A stretch of DNA of 64,000 bases from Algoriphagus hitonicola. Its GTDB lineage: Bacteria; Bacteroidota; Bacteroidia; Cytophagales; Cyclobacteriaceae. Positions within the stretch are counted from its first letter, which is position 1. Every line of letters starts with the position of its first letter. Location of the stretch: contig NZ_FOPC01000003.1 in NCBI RefSeq assembly GCF_900113375.1, positions 1 to 64,000 on the forward strand. The letters run 5' to 3'. The notes under the pieces were generated by a model. The model did no database searches. It was not told where the DNA came from and saw nothing but the letters and a program-made list of their open reading frames with translations. The position numbers were made by a program, and so were the translations under genes. Shown here piece after piece: positions 34,239 to 43,299 of the stretch.

Positions 34239-36851
34239 ATGAGCGAAGAACTTAACAAACCTTTGGATTCAGACGAAAGCTTACACGATTCCGTCCCGGT
34301 GACGGGTATGTACAAAGATTGGTTTTTGGATTATGCTTCCTATGTGATTTTGGAACGGGCAGTTCCAGCCATCGAAGATGGTTTGAAACCTGTACAGCGC
34401 CGGATTCTTCATGCTATGAAGGAAATGGACGATGGGAGATTCAATAAGGTCGCCAATATCATTGGTCAATCCATGCAATACCATCCCCACGGCGATCAGT
34501 CCATTGGAGATGCGATTGTCAATTTGGGACAAAAGGAACTGCTCATCGAAACCCAGGGAAACTGGGGAGACGTGCGCACAGGTGACTCCGCCGCAGCTGC
34601 CCGATACATCGAGGCGCGGCTTTCCAAGTTTGCCCTTGAGGTAGTCTTCAATCCACAGACGACTGAATGGCAACTTTCCTATGACGGACGAAAACGGGAA
34701 CCCGTTACGCTCCCGGTCAAATTTCCGCTCTTATTAGCGCAGGGAGTAGAAGGAATTGCAGTGGGGCTTTCGACTAAAATCCTTCCTCACAATTTTTGCG
34801 AACTCATCGAAGCCTCCATTGAGATCCTTAAAGGAAATAAAACCAATGTGCTTCCGGATTTTATGCTCGGAGGAATGGCGGACTTCAGCGAGTATAACGA
34901 AGGCTTGAGAGGAGGGAAAGTTAAGGTTAGAGCAAGGATAGAAGAGCAGGATTCTAAAATATTATTAATCAAGGAAATACCATATGGAATCACCACAGAT
35001 TCTTTGATTGATTCGATTTTGAAAGCCAATGACAAAGGCAAAATCAAAATCAAAAAAGTGGTGGATAATACGGCAAAAGATGTGGAGATTCAGATCCATT
35101 TGGCCCCCGGTGTATCTCCCGATGTGACGATTGATGCGCTTTATGCTTTTACCGATTGCGAAATTTCCATTTCGCCCAATGCCTGTGTCATTATCGAGGA
35201 TAAACCCGTCTTTTTGACGGTCAACCAAATCCTGGAATACAATACCAAGCAGACCAAAAATTTACTTAAGCAGGAACTAGAAATCCGAAAGAGTGAATTG
35301 ATGGAGAAATTGCTTTTTTCTTCTTTGGAGAAAATTTTCATCGAAAATAAAATTTATCGCGATATCGAGGAATGTACTACTTGGGAAGCGGTATTGCAGG
35401 CTATTGACAAAGGACTGGACCCGTATAAGCCTGATTTTTATCGGGAAATTACTCAAGATGATCTGATCCGGCTGACAGAAATCAAAATCAAGCGAATCTC
35501 CAAGTTTGACACCTTCAAAGCTGACGAACTGATGAAGCGACTTCAGGACGAATTGAAGGAGGTTAATTATAACCTCAAGCATCTGACGGATTACTCGATC
35601 AACTATTATAAAAATTTACTGGAAAAATACGGTAAAGGTCGTGAGCGAAAGACCGAAATCCGTGCTTTTGATACAATTCAGGCCAGTGTGGTTGCGGCTA
35701 ACAATGCCAAACTCTACGTAAATCGTGCAGATGGTTTTGTCGGGATGGGCCTCAAAAAGGACGAATTTGTAAGCGATTGCTCGGATTTGGATGATATCAT
35801 CGTGATCCGAAAAGATGGGAAAATGATGGTATCCAAGATTCAAGAAAAAAACTTCATGGGTAAGGATATCCTTCATGTGGGGATTTATCGGAAGAATGAC
35901 GATCGCTTGACCTTCAATCTGATCTATCTCGATGGTACCTCGGGCCGGGCCATGGTGAAGCGATTTCAGCCTGGCGGAGTCACCCGGGATAAGGAATATG
36001 ATCTTACTAAAGGAACCAAGGGTTCTAAAACGCTCTACCTTACTGCAAACCCAAATGGAGAGGCAGAAATCGTTACGGTATATTTGACGCAAGGGGCGAA
36101 AGCAAGAGTGAAGGTTTTTGATTTTGATTTTTCTACCATAGAAATCAAAGGAAGAGGGGCCGGAGGAAATATTTTGACCCGATACCCGGTCCGAAAGATC
36201 CAACTCAAAATGGAAGGTGTATCCACCCTAGGCGGATTGGATATTTATTATGATGCAGTAGTTGGTCGCATCAATACGGATGAGCGAGGAAAGCTAATCG
36301 GGAATTTCCTCGGAGAGGATAAAATCTTGGTATGTTATAAATCCGGGGAATACGAATTGACGAATTTTGAACTGACCAACCGATACGAAGCTACAGAGGT
36401 TCTCTTAATCGAGAAGTTTGATCCTGAAAAAGTCGTCTCGGCGGTTTATTATGATGGTGGAAGCAAAACCTATTATGTGAAGCGTTTTCAAATCGAGACG
36501 ACTACAATCAACAAGAAGTTTAACTTCATCTCTGACCACAAATCTTCCTATCTTAAAATTGTCTCTACTGATAAGCAACCTCAGGTTTCGGTTCAGATCC
36601 AAAAAGGAAAAGAGATAGAAACCGTGGATTATGATCTAGACATGCTGATCGATATCAAAGGTTGGAAAGCGATCGGAAACAAACTCAGTACGCATACAGT
36701 CAAAGATTTGGAACTCATTGCCCCCAAATCAAGTCCTAAAGCAGCTGAACAGCCAGCCGAAGCATCGGAAGAGGATGATGAGCTAGAAATCGGAAGTACG
36801 ATTGATCTTTCGCCCAAAAAAGACGATGACGAACAGCTTGGGCTGTTTTAA
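34239..36851 (+). CDS. parC: DNA topoisomerase IV subunit A
   Basis: An 870-residue breakage-reunion subunit. The winged-helix block GLKPVQRRILHAM is near 48-60, and the DNA-linking tyrosine is Tyr123 in AAARYIEARLS. The C-terminal part (about 500-800) has six-blade DNA-wrapping repeats, with no clear gyrase GyrA-box seen, and the end is acidic. It sits five bases after the small membrane gene. It pairs with ParE at 31297. Confidence 0.94.
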   Translation: MSEELNKPLDSDESLHDSVPVTGMYKDWFLDYASYVILERAVPAIEDGLKPVQRRILHAMKEMDDGRFNKVANIIGQSMQYHPHGDQSIGDAIVNLGQKELLIETQGNWGDVRTGDSAAAARYIEARLSKFALEVVFNPQTTEWQLSYDGRKREPVTLPVKFPLLLAQGVEGIAVGLSTKILPHNFCELIEASIEILKGNKTNVLPDFMLGGMADFSEYNEGLRGGKVKVRARIEEQDSKILLIKEIPYGITTDSLIDSILKANDKGKIKIKKVVDNTAKDVEIQIHLAPGVSPDVTIDALYAFTDCEISISPNACVIIEDKPVFLTVNQILEYNTKQTKNLLKQELEIRKSELMEKLLFSSLEKIFIENKIYRDIEECTTWEAVLQAIDKGLDPYKPDFYREITQDDLIRLTEIKIKRISKFDTFKADELMKRLQDELKEVNYNLKHLTDYSINYYKNLLEKYGKGRERKTEIRAFDTIQASVVAANNAKLYVNRADGFVGMGLKKDEFVSDCSDLDDIIVIRKDGKMMVSKIQEKNFMGKDILHVGIYRKNDDRLTFNLIYLDGTSGRAMVKRFQPGGVTRDKEYDLTKGTKGSKTLYLTANPNGEAEIVTVYLTQGAKARVKVFDFDFSTIEIKGRGAGGNILTRYPVRKIQLKMEGVSTLGGLDIYYDAVVGRINTDERGKLIGNFLGEDKILVCYKSGEYELTNFELTNRYEATEVLLIEKFDPEKVVSAVYYDGGSKTYYVKRFQIETTTINKKFNFISDHKSSYLKIVSTDKQPQVSVQIQKGKEIETVDYDLDMLIDIKGWKAIGNKLSTHTVKDLELIAPKSSPKAAEQPAEASEEDDELEIGSTIDLSPKKDDDEQLGLF

Positions 36852-36868
36852 GTTTGGCATATCAATCC

Positions 36869-37567
36869 ATGTCCTCAAATGATAAGCAAATAGAACTGCG
36901 TTTGCTGGAGTATTTCAGCGAGTACATTACTCCCCACAAAAGGGAGTTGATGGAAAAGGTGCTGGACCAGCGAACTCGGTTTTTTACGGTGGTACTTGAG
37001 GATATTTATAAGCCTCACAATGCCAGTGCGGTGTTGCGTACCTGCGATTGTTTTGGGATTCAGGATATTCATATTATCGAGAAGACCAATCAATATAAAA
37101 TCAATCCCTATGTCACGCGAGGAGCTTCTGATTGGGTGACCATTCATAAGCATTTTGAGCCAGACGGCTCAGTGGTAAATAAATCCTTTTCGACCCTTCG
37201 CGATCAAGGATATCAGATTTTTGCCACCAGCCCCGCCAAGGATTCCATGCCTATCCATGAATTGAATGCGGACCAAAAGATAGCCTTGGTTTTTGGAAAT
37301 GAACACGAGGGGGTAAGCGAAGAAGTCAAAAATCAAAGTGATGGTTTGGTGCACATTCCCATGTTGGGATTTACCGAAAGTTTCAATATTTCAGTTTCGG
37401 CATCCATATTCTTATTTGAATTGATCAATAAAGTCAATCCGAAACTTCATCCCGATTTTTACTTGACCGAAGAGGAAAAACATGAATTAAGGCTGATTTG
37501 GTACCGGCAGATTGTTAAGAATTCGGAAGTTCACGAGCGATTATTCCGTGAAAAAAACGGTATTTAA
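36869..37567 (+). CDS. trmH: tRNA (guanosine(18)-2'-O)-methyltransferase
   Basis: SPOUT-class methyltransferase that modifies G18 in the tRNA D-loop with SAM. ATG 36869 (MSSNDKQIEL) is chosen over a TTG five codons upstream. Motifs: NASAVLRTCDCFG (motif 1, catalytic Arg), FGNEHEGVS (motif 2) and IPMLGFTESFNISVSASI (motif 3, the trefoil knot). About 232 residues with the N- and C-terminal extensions of TrmH. It follows parC by 17 bases and is probably the last gene of that unit; its end overlaps the convergent barrel gene by four bases. Confidence 0.9.
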   Translation: MSSNDKQIELRLLEYFSEYITPHKRELMEKVLDQRTRFFTVVLEDIYKPHNASAVLRTCDCFGIQDIHIIEKTNQYKINPYVTRGASDWVTIHKHFEPDGSVVNKSFSTLRDQGYQIFATSPAKDSMPIHELNADQKIALVFGNEHEGVSEEVKNQSDGLVHIPMLGFTESFNISVSASIFLFELINKVNPKLHPDFYLTEEEKHELRLIWYRQIVKNSEVHERLFREKNGI

Positions 37568-38163
37568 TTTTTTGACTTAAAAAGTGAGTTGAAGCGCTCT
37601 GAAAAACTTTCTCCCGAGTCTCTTCTTTTGGCCTTTGCCTTTTGGCGTTGCTTCCGTTTTTGTTCTTTGCTTTTGGTGAGAACCATGCGTGCAGTAAATC
37701 CAGCCTGACCTCTGAAAAATTCTGACCTACCGATCAAATTGACATTGGGCTTGTAGTCAAGAGAAAGCACTGTTTTAAACACAGTAAATTCCAATCCAAG
37801 AATAAAATCTACCCCAACAGTTCCATTGCCGTAGGTATGCGTGATGGTTTTGTCTTGCTCATTTTTCAGAAAAGTTTCCTCCCTTCCCAATGCCAAACCG
37901 GTTCCATAGTAATAATTAAGTCGCTTGGATAATATGGGTCTGTGCCGCTCTACGAGCAAATGAGCCGTGGTATTTCTCGAAAAATCAGACTGTAAAATCC
38001 CTTCCAAGGTGAGGTTTTTCTGGATTCTATGCTGATAACTCATTCCAACGGTACGGTTTAGGTTGCTGTTTCCCAAGCGTAAACCCAATGCATTTCCATA
38101 ATGCTGTGCAAATGCGCCGTTTGAAATAAGTATAAAAAGAAATGAGTAAATCAGTTTATTCAT
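37564..38163 (-). CDS. Outer-membrane-barrel-like protein, unknown
   Basis: About 199 residues. The ATG at 38163 (MNKLIYSF) gives a clean signal peptide ending GAFAQ; the longer frame adds five residues. The body has alternating polar and hydrophobic strands like a small beta-barrel, and the last 45 residues are very basic (KEQKRKQRQKAKAKRR). No family recognised. It is downstream of ppiB on the same strand with a terminator hairpin between them. Confidence 0.6.
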   Translation of the reverse strand: MNKLIYSFLFILISNGAFAQHYGNALGLRLGNSNLNRTVGMSYQHRIQKNLTLEGILQSDFSRNTTAHLLVERHRPILSKRLNYYYGTGLALGREETFLKNEQDKTITHTYGNGTVGVDFILGLEFTVFKTVLSLDYKPNVNLIGRSEFFRGQAGFTARMVLTKSKEQKRKQRQKAKAKRRDSGESFSERFNSLFKSKN

Positions 38164-38237
38164 AAAGATCAGATCCAACCGATGTAATACTCAATAACTA
38201 TTCCAAAACCTTAATACTCAATCATTCAGAATTTCAA

Positions 38238-38268
38238 CAAAAAAAGCAGCCAATTAGCTTAGCTGCTT
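38238..38268 (-). terminator. Terminator downstream of ppiB
   Basis: AAGCAGC (38244-38250) pairs with GCTGCTT (38262-38268). On the minus strand the stem is followed by a run of seven T. It lies 20-50 bases past the ppiB stop. Confidence 0.75.
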
Positions 38269-38290
38269 CTTGTTTTTTCTTCTTTCTTTT

Positions 38291-38728
38291 TCAAGCCTCA
38301 GAGATGTTGATTTTTTCGATCTTATCTCCAGCCCTGATTTGATCGATCACTTCCAGCCCTTCGACTACTTTTCCGAATACAGTATGGTTTCTATCCAAGT
38401 GCTTGGTGTTGTCTCTGCTGTGGCAGATAAAAAACTGAGATCCTCCCGTATTCCTTCCCGCGTGAGCCATGGAAATCACTCCGCGATCATGATATTGGTT
38501 ATCTCCTGTCAATTCGCAGTCAATTTTATATCCTGGTCCACCTGTTCCGTCTCCTTTTGGACAACCGCCCTGAATGACGAAATTGGGGATAACACGATGG
38601 AAGGTGAGACCATCATAGAATCCTTTTTCAGAAAGATCGACGAAATTTTTTACGGTATTTGGTGCATCTTTTTCAAAGAATTCCAACTTCATGGTTCCTT
38701 TTTCGGTAATGATTTCAGCAAATTTCAT
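38291..38728 (-). CDS. ppiB: Cyclophilin-type peptidyl-prolyl isomerase
   Basis: A 145-residue single-domain cyclophilin without signal peptide, so cytoplasmic. Active-site block [13 protein letters not shown] (catalytic Arg) near 42-54, then [10 protein letters not shown], and [16 protein letters not shown] near 84-99. It speeds proline isomerisation in protein folding. Transcribed alone, with its own terminator. Confidence 0.93.
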   Translation of the reverse strand: MKFAEIITEKGTMKLEFFEKDAPNTVKNFVDLSEKGFYDGLTFHRVIPNFVIQGGCPKGDGTGGPGYKIDCELTGDNQYHDRGVISMAHAGRNTGGSQFFICHSRDNTKHLDRNHTVFGKVVEGLEVIDQIRAGDKIEKINISEA

Positions 38729-38760
38729 TTCTTGTTTTTAGGGTTCATTTTTAAAGAAAG

Positions 38761-38768
38761 CAAAAATA
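38761..38768 (-). promoter_or_regulatory. -7 box for ppiB
   Basis: Minus-strand TATTTTTG fits TAnnTTTG, 33 bases ahead of the ATG. No clear -33 TTG was found at the expected spacing. Confidence 0.4.
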
Positions 38769-38916
38769 AGGGATCCTGCTTTACTTAATGTATTCATTTG
38801 CGATTTTATTGTACTTTCTTGAAAATCAATTTCCACTAGGAATCAAATCGCTTATGAGATGGTTTAATAGGCTTTAAACTTTCCTTTGAATTGATACTTA
38901 TTTTTCCAAATACGAC

Positions 38917-38947
38917 AAAAAAAGCCCACTCAAATCGAGTAGGCTAT
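38917..38947 (-). terminator. Terminator downstream of pckA
   Basis: On the minus strand AGCCTACTC pairs with GAGTGGGCT (one G-T wobble) around AAAT and is followed by seven T. It begins about 25 bases past the pckA stop. Confidence 0.75.
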
Positions 38948-38970
38948 AGGTTACATTTGGGTTAATGATT

Positions 38971-40572
38971 TTAGGGCTTGGGAGCCCCTTTTAAAATCGC
39001 TTCTGTGGCGTAATTCTCAAACTGGTTGAAATTTTGGATAAAGGACTCGGACAGAGAAGCTGCTTGCTTATCGTAGTCCTCAGGATTTTGCCAGGTTTTT
39101 CTGGGATTTAATACTTCATTCGGCACATTTGGACAAGATTGGGGGACTTGGAACCCGAAGAATCGATGGGTTTTATATTCCACATTCTCGAGTTCTCCTT
39201 GAAGGGCAGCAGTAATCATTGCCCGGGTAAAGGACAATTTCATCCTTGAGCCTACTCCGTAAGGCCCACCAGTCCACCCGGTATTGATTAACCAGACCTT
39301 GGTGTCATTTTTCTCCATAGCTTCTCCAAAAAGCGTGGCGTATTGGGTGGGGTGAAGGGGAAGAAAAGCCGCACCAAAGCAAGCTGAAAAGGTCAGTTTA
39401 GGTTCTGTGACTCCCATCTCAGTACCGGCAACTTTTGCGGTATAGCCAGATATAAAGTGATACATCGCCTGACTTTTATTCAACCTAGAAATTGGAGGAA
39501 TCACACCAAAAGCATCTGCCGTCAAGAAGAAAATGTTTTTGGGAATACCTGCCAAAGATGGCTCGAGGGCATTAGGGATGAAATGGATAGGGTAGGCTGT
39601 CCGGGTATTTTCTGTCACGGATTTATCGGCAAAATCTACTTCTCGCGTATTGGGCTTAAATCGGGTATTTTCGACGATCGCCCCAAATTTTATTGCATCC
39701 CAGATTTCGGGCTCTTTTTCCCGGCTTAGGTCAATGACTTTTGCATAGCAGCCACCCTCAAAATTGAAAATGCCATTTTCAGTCCAGCCATGTTCATCAT
39801 CACCGATGAGTGCCCGGTTGGGATCGGCAGATAAGGTGGTTTTACCGGTTCCTGATAATCCAAAAAACACCGCAGTATCTCCATTTTTGCCCACATTTGC
39901 GGAGCAATGCATGGATAAGGTGTTTTTTTCATAAGGTAGAATATAGTTTAAAACAGAAAAAATCCCCTTTTTCATTTCGCCTGCATAAGCAGTTCCCCCG
40001 ATCAAAATCATTCGTTTGCTGAGGTTGATGATGGCAAAGTTTGGATTTTTGGTACCGTCGGTCTCTGGATCAGCTTCGAAATCAGGTGCGCAGATAATGG
40101 TAAAATCCTGTTTAAAGTTCTCTAGTTCCGCTTCATTAGGACGTAGGAACATGTTGTGGCAAAAAAGATTGTGCCAAGCTAGCGTATTGATTACACGGAT
40201 ATTCAGTCTATAATTCGGATCCGCGCCGGCAAATGCATCCCGAACAAAAAGTTCTTTGTCTGAGAGAAAGGCTTTCATTTTTTTCAATAGCCGCTCAAAT
40301 TTTTCCTCCTCAAAAGGGATATTGATATCTCCCCACCAAACTGAATCAGCCGTTTTCGAATCTTTGACGATAAAACGGTCTTTTGGAGATCTCCCGGTAA
40401 ATTTTCCCGTATCGGCCATTAAAGCGCCGGTGGAAGTGAGGCGTCCTTCTTTTCTGCTCAGCGAATGCTCGATGAGTTCGGCTGGACGGAGGTTGTAATG
40501 GACTTTTTCGCTCGTCTCAAAGTCAAGAAAGTCCAAAGGAGAGGTCTGTGGTGCCAGAGCTAAATCCTGCAT
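38971..40572 (-). CDS. pckA: ATP-dependent phosphoenolpyruvate carboxykinase
   Basis: A 533-residue enzyme making PEP and CO2 from oxaloacetate and ATP, the first step of gluconeogenesis. P-loop GLSGTGKTTLS near 246-256, metal site IGDDEHGW near 266-273 and the RFKPNTREVDF block near 325. It has the ATP-type family layout. A well-formed promoter lies upstream. It diverges from the POT transporter gene, which suits growth on peptides with gluconeogenesis. Confidence 0.96.
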   Translation of the reverse strand: MQDLALAPQTSPLDFLDFETSEKVHYNLRPAELIEHSLSRKEGRLTSTGALMADTGKFTGRSPKDRFIVKDSKTADSVWWGDINIPFEEEKFERLLKKMKAFLSDKELFVRDAFAGADPNYRLNIRVINTLAWHNLFCHNMFLRPNEAELENFKQDFTIICAPDFEADPETDGTKNPNFAIINLSKRMILIGGTAYAGEMKKGIFSVLNYILPYEKNTLSMHCSANVGKNGDTAVFFGLSGTGKTTLSADPNRALIGDDEHGWTENGIFNFEGGCYAKVIDLSREKEPEIWDAIKFGAIVENTRFKPNTREVDFADKSVTENTRTAYPIHFIPNALEPSLAGIPKNIFFLTADAFGVIPPISRLNKSQAMYHFISGYTAKVAGTEMGVTEPKLTFSACFGAAFLPLHPTQYATLFGEAMEKNDTKVWLINTGWTGGPYGVGSRMKLSFTRAMITAALQGELENVEYKTHRFFGFQVPQSCPNVPNEVLNPRKTWQNPEDYDKQAASLSESFIQNFNQFENYATEAILKGAPKP

Positions 40573-40607
40573 AAAATATTGGGTTTACAAACTGAAAATT
40601 GTCAACC

Positions 40608-40635
40608 CAAAATTAGATAATTGGATTGAAATCAA
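40608..40635 (-). promoter_or_regulatory. Promoter for pckA
   Basis: On the minus strand, -7 box TAATTTTG (40608-40615) and -33 TTG in TTTTG (40633-40635), 17 bases apart, fit the Bacteroidota sigma consensus. The -7 box lies 36 bases before the ATG. Confidence 0.55.
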
Positions 40636-40855
40636 AACAAAAAAAGGCTAAAATTTGAGCGTTCAATCGATTTCGAAGGAAAAACAAACTATTCTTCGGT
40701 TTGTCCAAATTCCGTTTGTATTTTGGCCGCTTGTGCAATTGATTTTCTTGTCTTTTTGAGATTTAATTCAAGTCAACAGCATAAATTCACTTGGAAACAA
40801 TTCACAATTTCTTTTATCATTGTAAAATTTATAAAATTCTAACTTCTACGAATCT

Positions 40856-42412
40856 TTGGAAACTCCTAACAATCCCGAATTTGAAGGGCCTACTATTTTT
40901 GGCCACCCAAAAGGTCTAATGACGCTGTTTTTCACGGAAATGTGGGAGCGGTTCAGTTACTATGGCATGCGGGCCTTGCTCATCTTGTTTATGACGGCCG
41001 CAATCACCGAAGGAGGAATGGGCTTTGATGACAAGACATCCGGGGCCATTTATGGCCTTTACACGATGGGTGTGTACCTCTTGGCACTTCCCGGGGGTTG
41101 GCTGGCAGACCGCTTGTTTGGGTTAAAAAAATCTGTCTGGTATGGGGGGATAATTATCGCACTGGGGCACTTTACGATGGCGCTTCCGGGACTTTTTAGC
41201 AGTGGGGATTATGCCAGCAAGACGGCTTTGACTTCCTTGGATACCAATTCCTTCTTTCTGGGATTGATCTTGATTGTACTAGGCACAGGATTGTTAAAAC
41301 CCAATATTAGTTCGATTGTAGGACAGCTTTATCCGGAAGGAAGTTCCAAACGAGATGCGGGTTTTTCCATTTTCTACATGGGCATCAACCTGGGAGCCCT
41401 GATCGCTCCCATAGCCTGTAGCACCTTAGCCGAATACGACTGGCATCTGGGCTTTGGATTAGCAGGAATGGGTATGGTACTGGGCTTGATTCAATACAAG
41501 TTTTCGGGAAGTTCTCTCGAAGGTTATGGAGATGCTCCAATAGTATTGGAAGAAACCGACCGGGTCAAACAAAATAAACTTCGGTCCATGGTTACTTGGA
41601 TTGGTTTTGGGGCGGTATTAATCCTAGGAGTTTTGTTTACCGGAATTGTTCCGATTGATGTCTCGGCGATTGCCGGAGCTTCAGGAACGATTATCGCTTT
41701 AGTTGCAATTGGTTATTTGGGCTATGTGATTCTGTTTGGAGGCTTGAATAAATCAGATCGAAATAAAGTAGGTGTAATTGCGATCCTATTTCTTTTCTCT
41801 GCGATGTTTTGGTCTGGATTTGAGCAGGCAGGCTCTACCTTAAACTTATTCGCTGAGCGATTTACCGATAAACGAGTTCTTGGGGTTGAAATTCCAACTG
41901 GATATTTCCAATCCATCAACTCCATGTTTATTATCATTTTCGCGCCAATATTCGGTGGAATGTGGGTATGGTTAGGAAGAAGAAATTTAGAACCCAGTTC
42001 ACCGCTCAAATTCACTTTTGGCTTATTGCTCTTGGGTTTGGGCTTTTTTGTGATGTATTTCGCTGCAAAAATTGCCGCTTCTGGTGAAATGGCCGCTCCG
42101 ACCTGGTTATTGATGACCTACATGTTCCACACCTTTGGTGAGTTGAGTTTATCTCCGGTGGGGCTTTCTTTGGTGACCAAATTGGCACCAAAAGGCTACG
42201 CGGGTCAAATGATGGGGATCTGGTTCCTATCAGTTTCCCTTGGTAATTTATTTGCTGGATTGATCGCTGGAGAAGCGAGTGGTGGTACCGAAGAAGCGTT
42301 GTCTAGGATGCCAGATCAGTATTTGTTGATTGTGTACACCGTAATCGGATCGGCAGTTTTATTATTCTTGCTAAAACCGATTATCCGCCGAATGATGGGG
42401 AATGTGCATTAA
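40856..42412 (+). CDS. Proton-dependent oligopeptide transporter (POT family)
   Basis: A 518-residue major-facilitator transporter that brings in di- and tripeptides with protons. The signatures ERFSYYGMRALL (helix 1) and FSIFYMGINLGAL (PTR2 block) are intact, with about 14 hydrophobic helices. The start is a TTG codon at 40856: an in-frame stop lies eight codons upstream, and the next ATG (40919) would remove the conserved FGHPKGL that precedes helix 1. It diverges from pckA and ends at a strong terminator. Confidence 0.92.
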   Translation: METPNNPEFEGPTIFGHPKGLMTLFFTEMWERFSYYGMRALLILFMTAAITEGGMGFDDKTSGAIYGLYTMGVYLLALPGGWLADRLFGLKKSVWYGGIIIALGHFTMALPGLFSSGDYASKTALTSLDTNSFFLGLILIVLGTGLLKPNISSIVGQLYPEGSSKRDAGFSIFYMGINLGALIAPIACSTLAEYDWHLGFGLAGMGMVLGLIQYKFSGSSLEGYGDAPIVLEETDRVKQNKLRSMVTWIGFGAVLILGVLFTGIVPIDVSAIAGASGTIIALVAIGYLGYVILFGGLNKSDRNKVGVIAILFLFSAMFWSGFEQAGSTLNLFAERFTDKRVLGVEIPTGYFQSINSMFIIIFAPIFGGMWVWLGRRNLEPSSPLKFTFGLLLLGLGFFVMYFAAKIAASGEMAAPTWLLMTYMFHTFGELSLSPVGLSLVTKLAPKGYAGQMMGIWFLSVSLGNLFAGLIAGEASGGTEEALSRMPDQYLLIVYTVIGSAVLLFLLKPIIRRMMGNVH

Positions 42413-42424
42413 GCCCAAAAGATA

Positions 42425-42464
42425 AAAAAAGAGGCTGATCTAGATTGATCAGCCTCTTTTTTTT
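42425..42464. terminator. Bidirectional terminator
   Basis: AAAGAGGCTGATC (42428-42440) pairs perfectly with GATCAGCCTCTTT (42447-42459) with A and T runs on both sides. It serves the POT gene and the convergent TetR gene. Confidence 0.9.
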
Positions 42465-43158
42465 AGAATAAACTCGTCTGCACCGTGGTAGGCCTGCTGG
42501 CTTGGATGGTTCCTTTCAACATTTCCTTGATGAGTTTGATGAAACCGGGCTTCCAGTTTTCAGGTCTGATTTTAGTCTCTTTTGCATCATATTCGATGGG
42601 GCCACGCATTTTTTCGTAGCCAACGATCATACTCCAAATGGTATAAAAAGTAATTTCGGGTTGTAACTCAGGGCGAATGCTTCCGTCCTTGATACCCAGA
42701 CTGATAATATTGACTCCGAGTTTTGCGGGATCATGCTGGATCTCCAGTAATTTCTGAAAATGCTGACTCTCCAAAATCATAGGACTGATGGACGCTTTTC
42801 CTTCTTCCGAATTGAAGCGCTTCATCAGGTCTAAAAAATTGATGATCGAATCGTACAATACCTGGTTTTTTTCAGCAAAATCGATAATCCGCTCCACCAA
42901 GTCCACGATCATTTCCAAACCGGATCTTCCTTTATTTCTATAAACTTCCCTGAATTCGTCTTTAAACTGCTCGAAAGCTTTTCGCGTCAGGGCCATAAAA
43001 ACGTCTTCCTTGTTTTTGTAATAAAAATAAGTGAGACCTTTACTGATTTTGGCTGATCTGGCAATATCCTCCATCCGGGTGGATTGGTATCCTTTGCTGG
43101 TAAAAGTTGCAATCGCCGCTTCAAGGATTAATTTCTCTTTATTTTTTTCGCCTGCCAT
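42463..43158 (-). CDS. TetR family transcriptional regulator
   Basis: A 231-residue repressor-type protein. The N-terminal DNA-binding domain (about 8-55) has the usual ILEAAIATFTSKGYQ, MEDIARSAKISKGLTYFYYKNKEDVF. The C-terminal ligand domain is of the TetR_C type, with no clue to the ligand. It lies downstream of tyrS on the same strand, 141 bases away, with a -7-like box TATCTTTG near 43182. Its target genes are unknown. Confidence 0.9.
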   Translation of the reverse strand: MAGEKNKEKLILEAAIATFTSKGYQSTRMEDIARSAKISKGLTYFYYKNKEDVFMALTRKAFEQFKDEFREVYRNKGRSGLEMIVDLVERIIDFAEKNQVLYDSIINFLDLMKRFNSEEGKASISPMILESQHFQKLLEIQHDPAKLGVNIISLGIKDGSIRPELQPEITFYTIWSMIVGYEKMRGPIEYDAKETKIRPENWKPGFIKLIKEMLKGTIQASRPTTVQTSLF

Positions 43159-43246
43159 TTTCTAGTTTTGTCAAAGAGATCAAAGATATTAAACTTGGGT
43201 CAAAAATCAGATTTAAATTCCATTCAAAATTGGGGGTTTTTTAAAT

Positions 43247-43281
43247 AAAAAAGGCCCTGAAATTAAATTTAGAGCCTTTTT
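43247..43281 (-). terminator. Terminator downstream of tyrS
   Basis: AAAAAGGC pairs with GCCTTTTT with T runs on the minus strand, right after the tyrS stop. It separates tyrS from the TetR gene. Confidence 0.65.
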
Positions 43282-43299
43282 AGATTGAATAGTAAGGGT

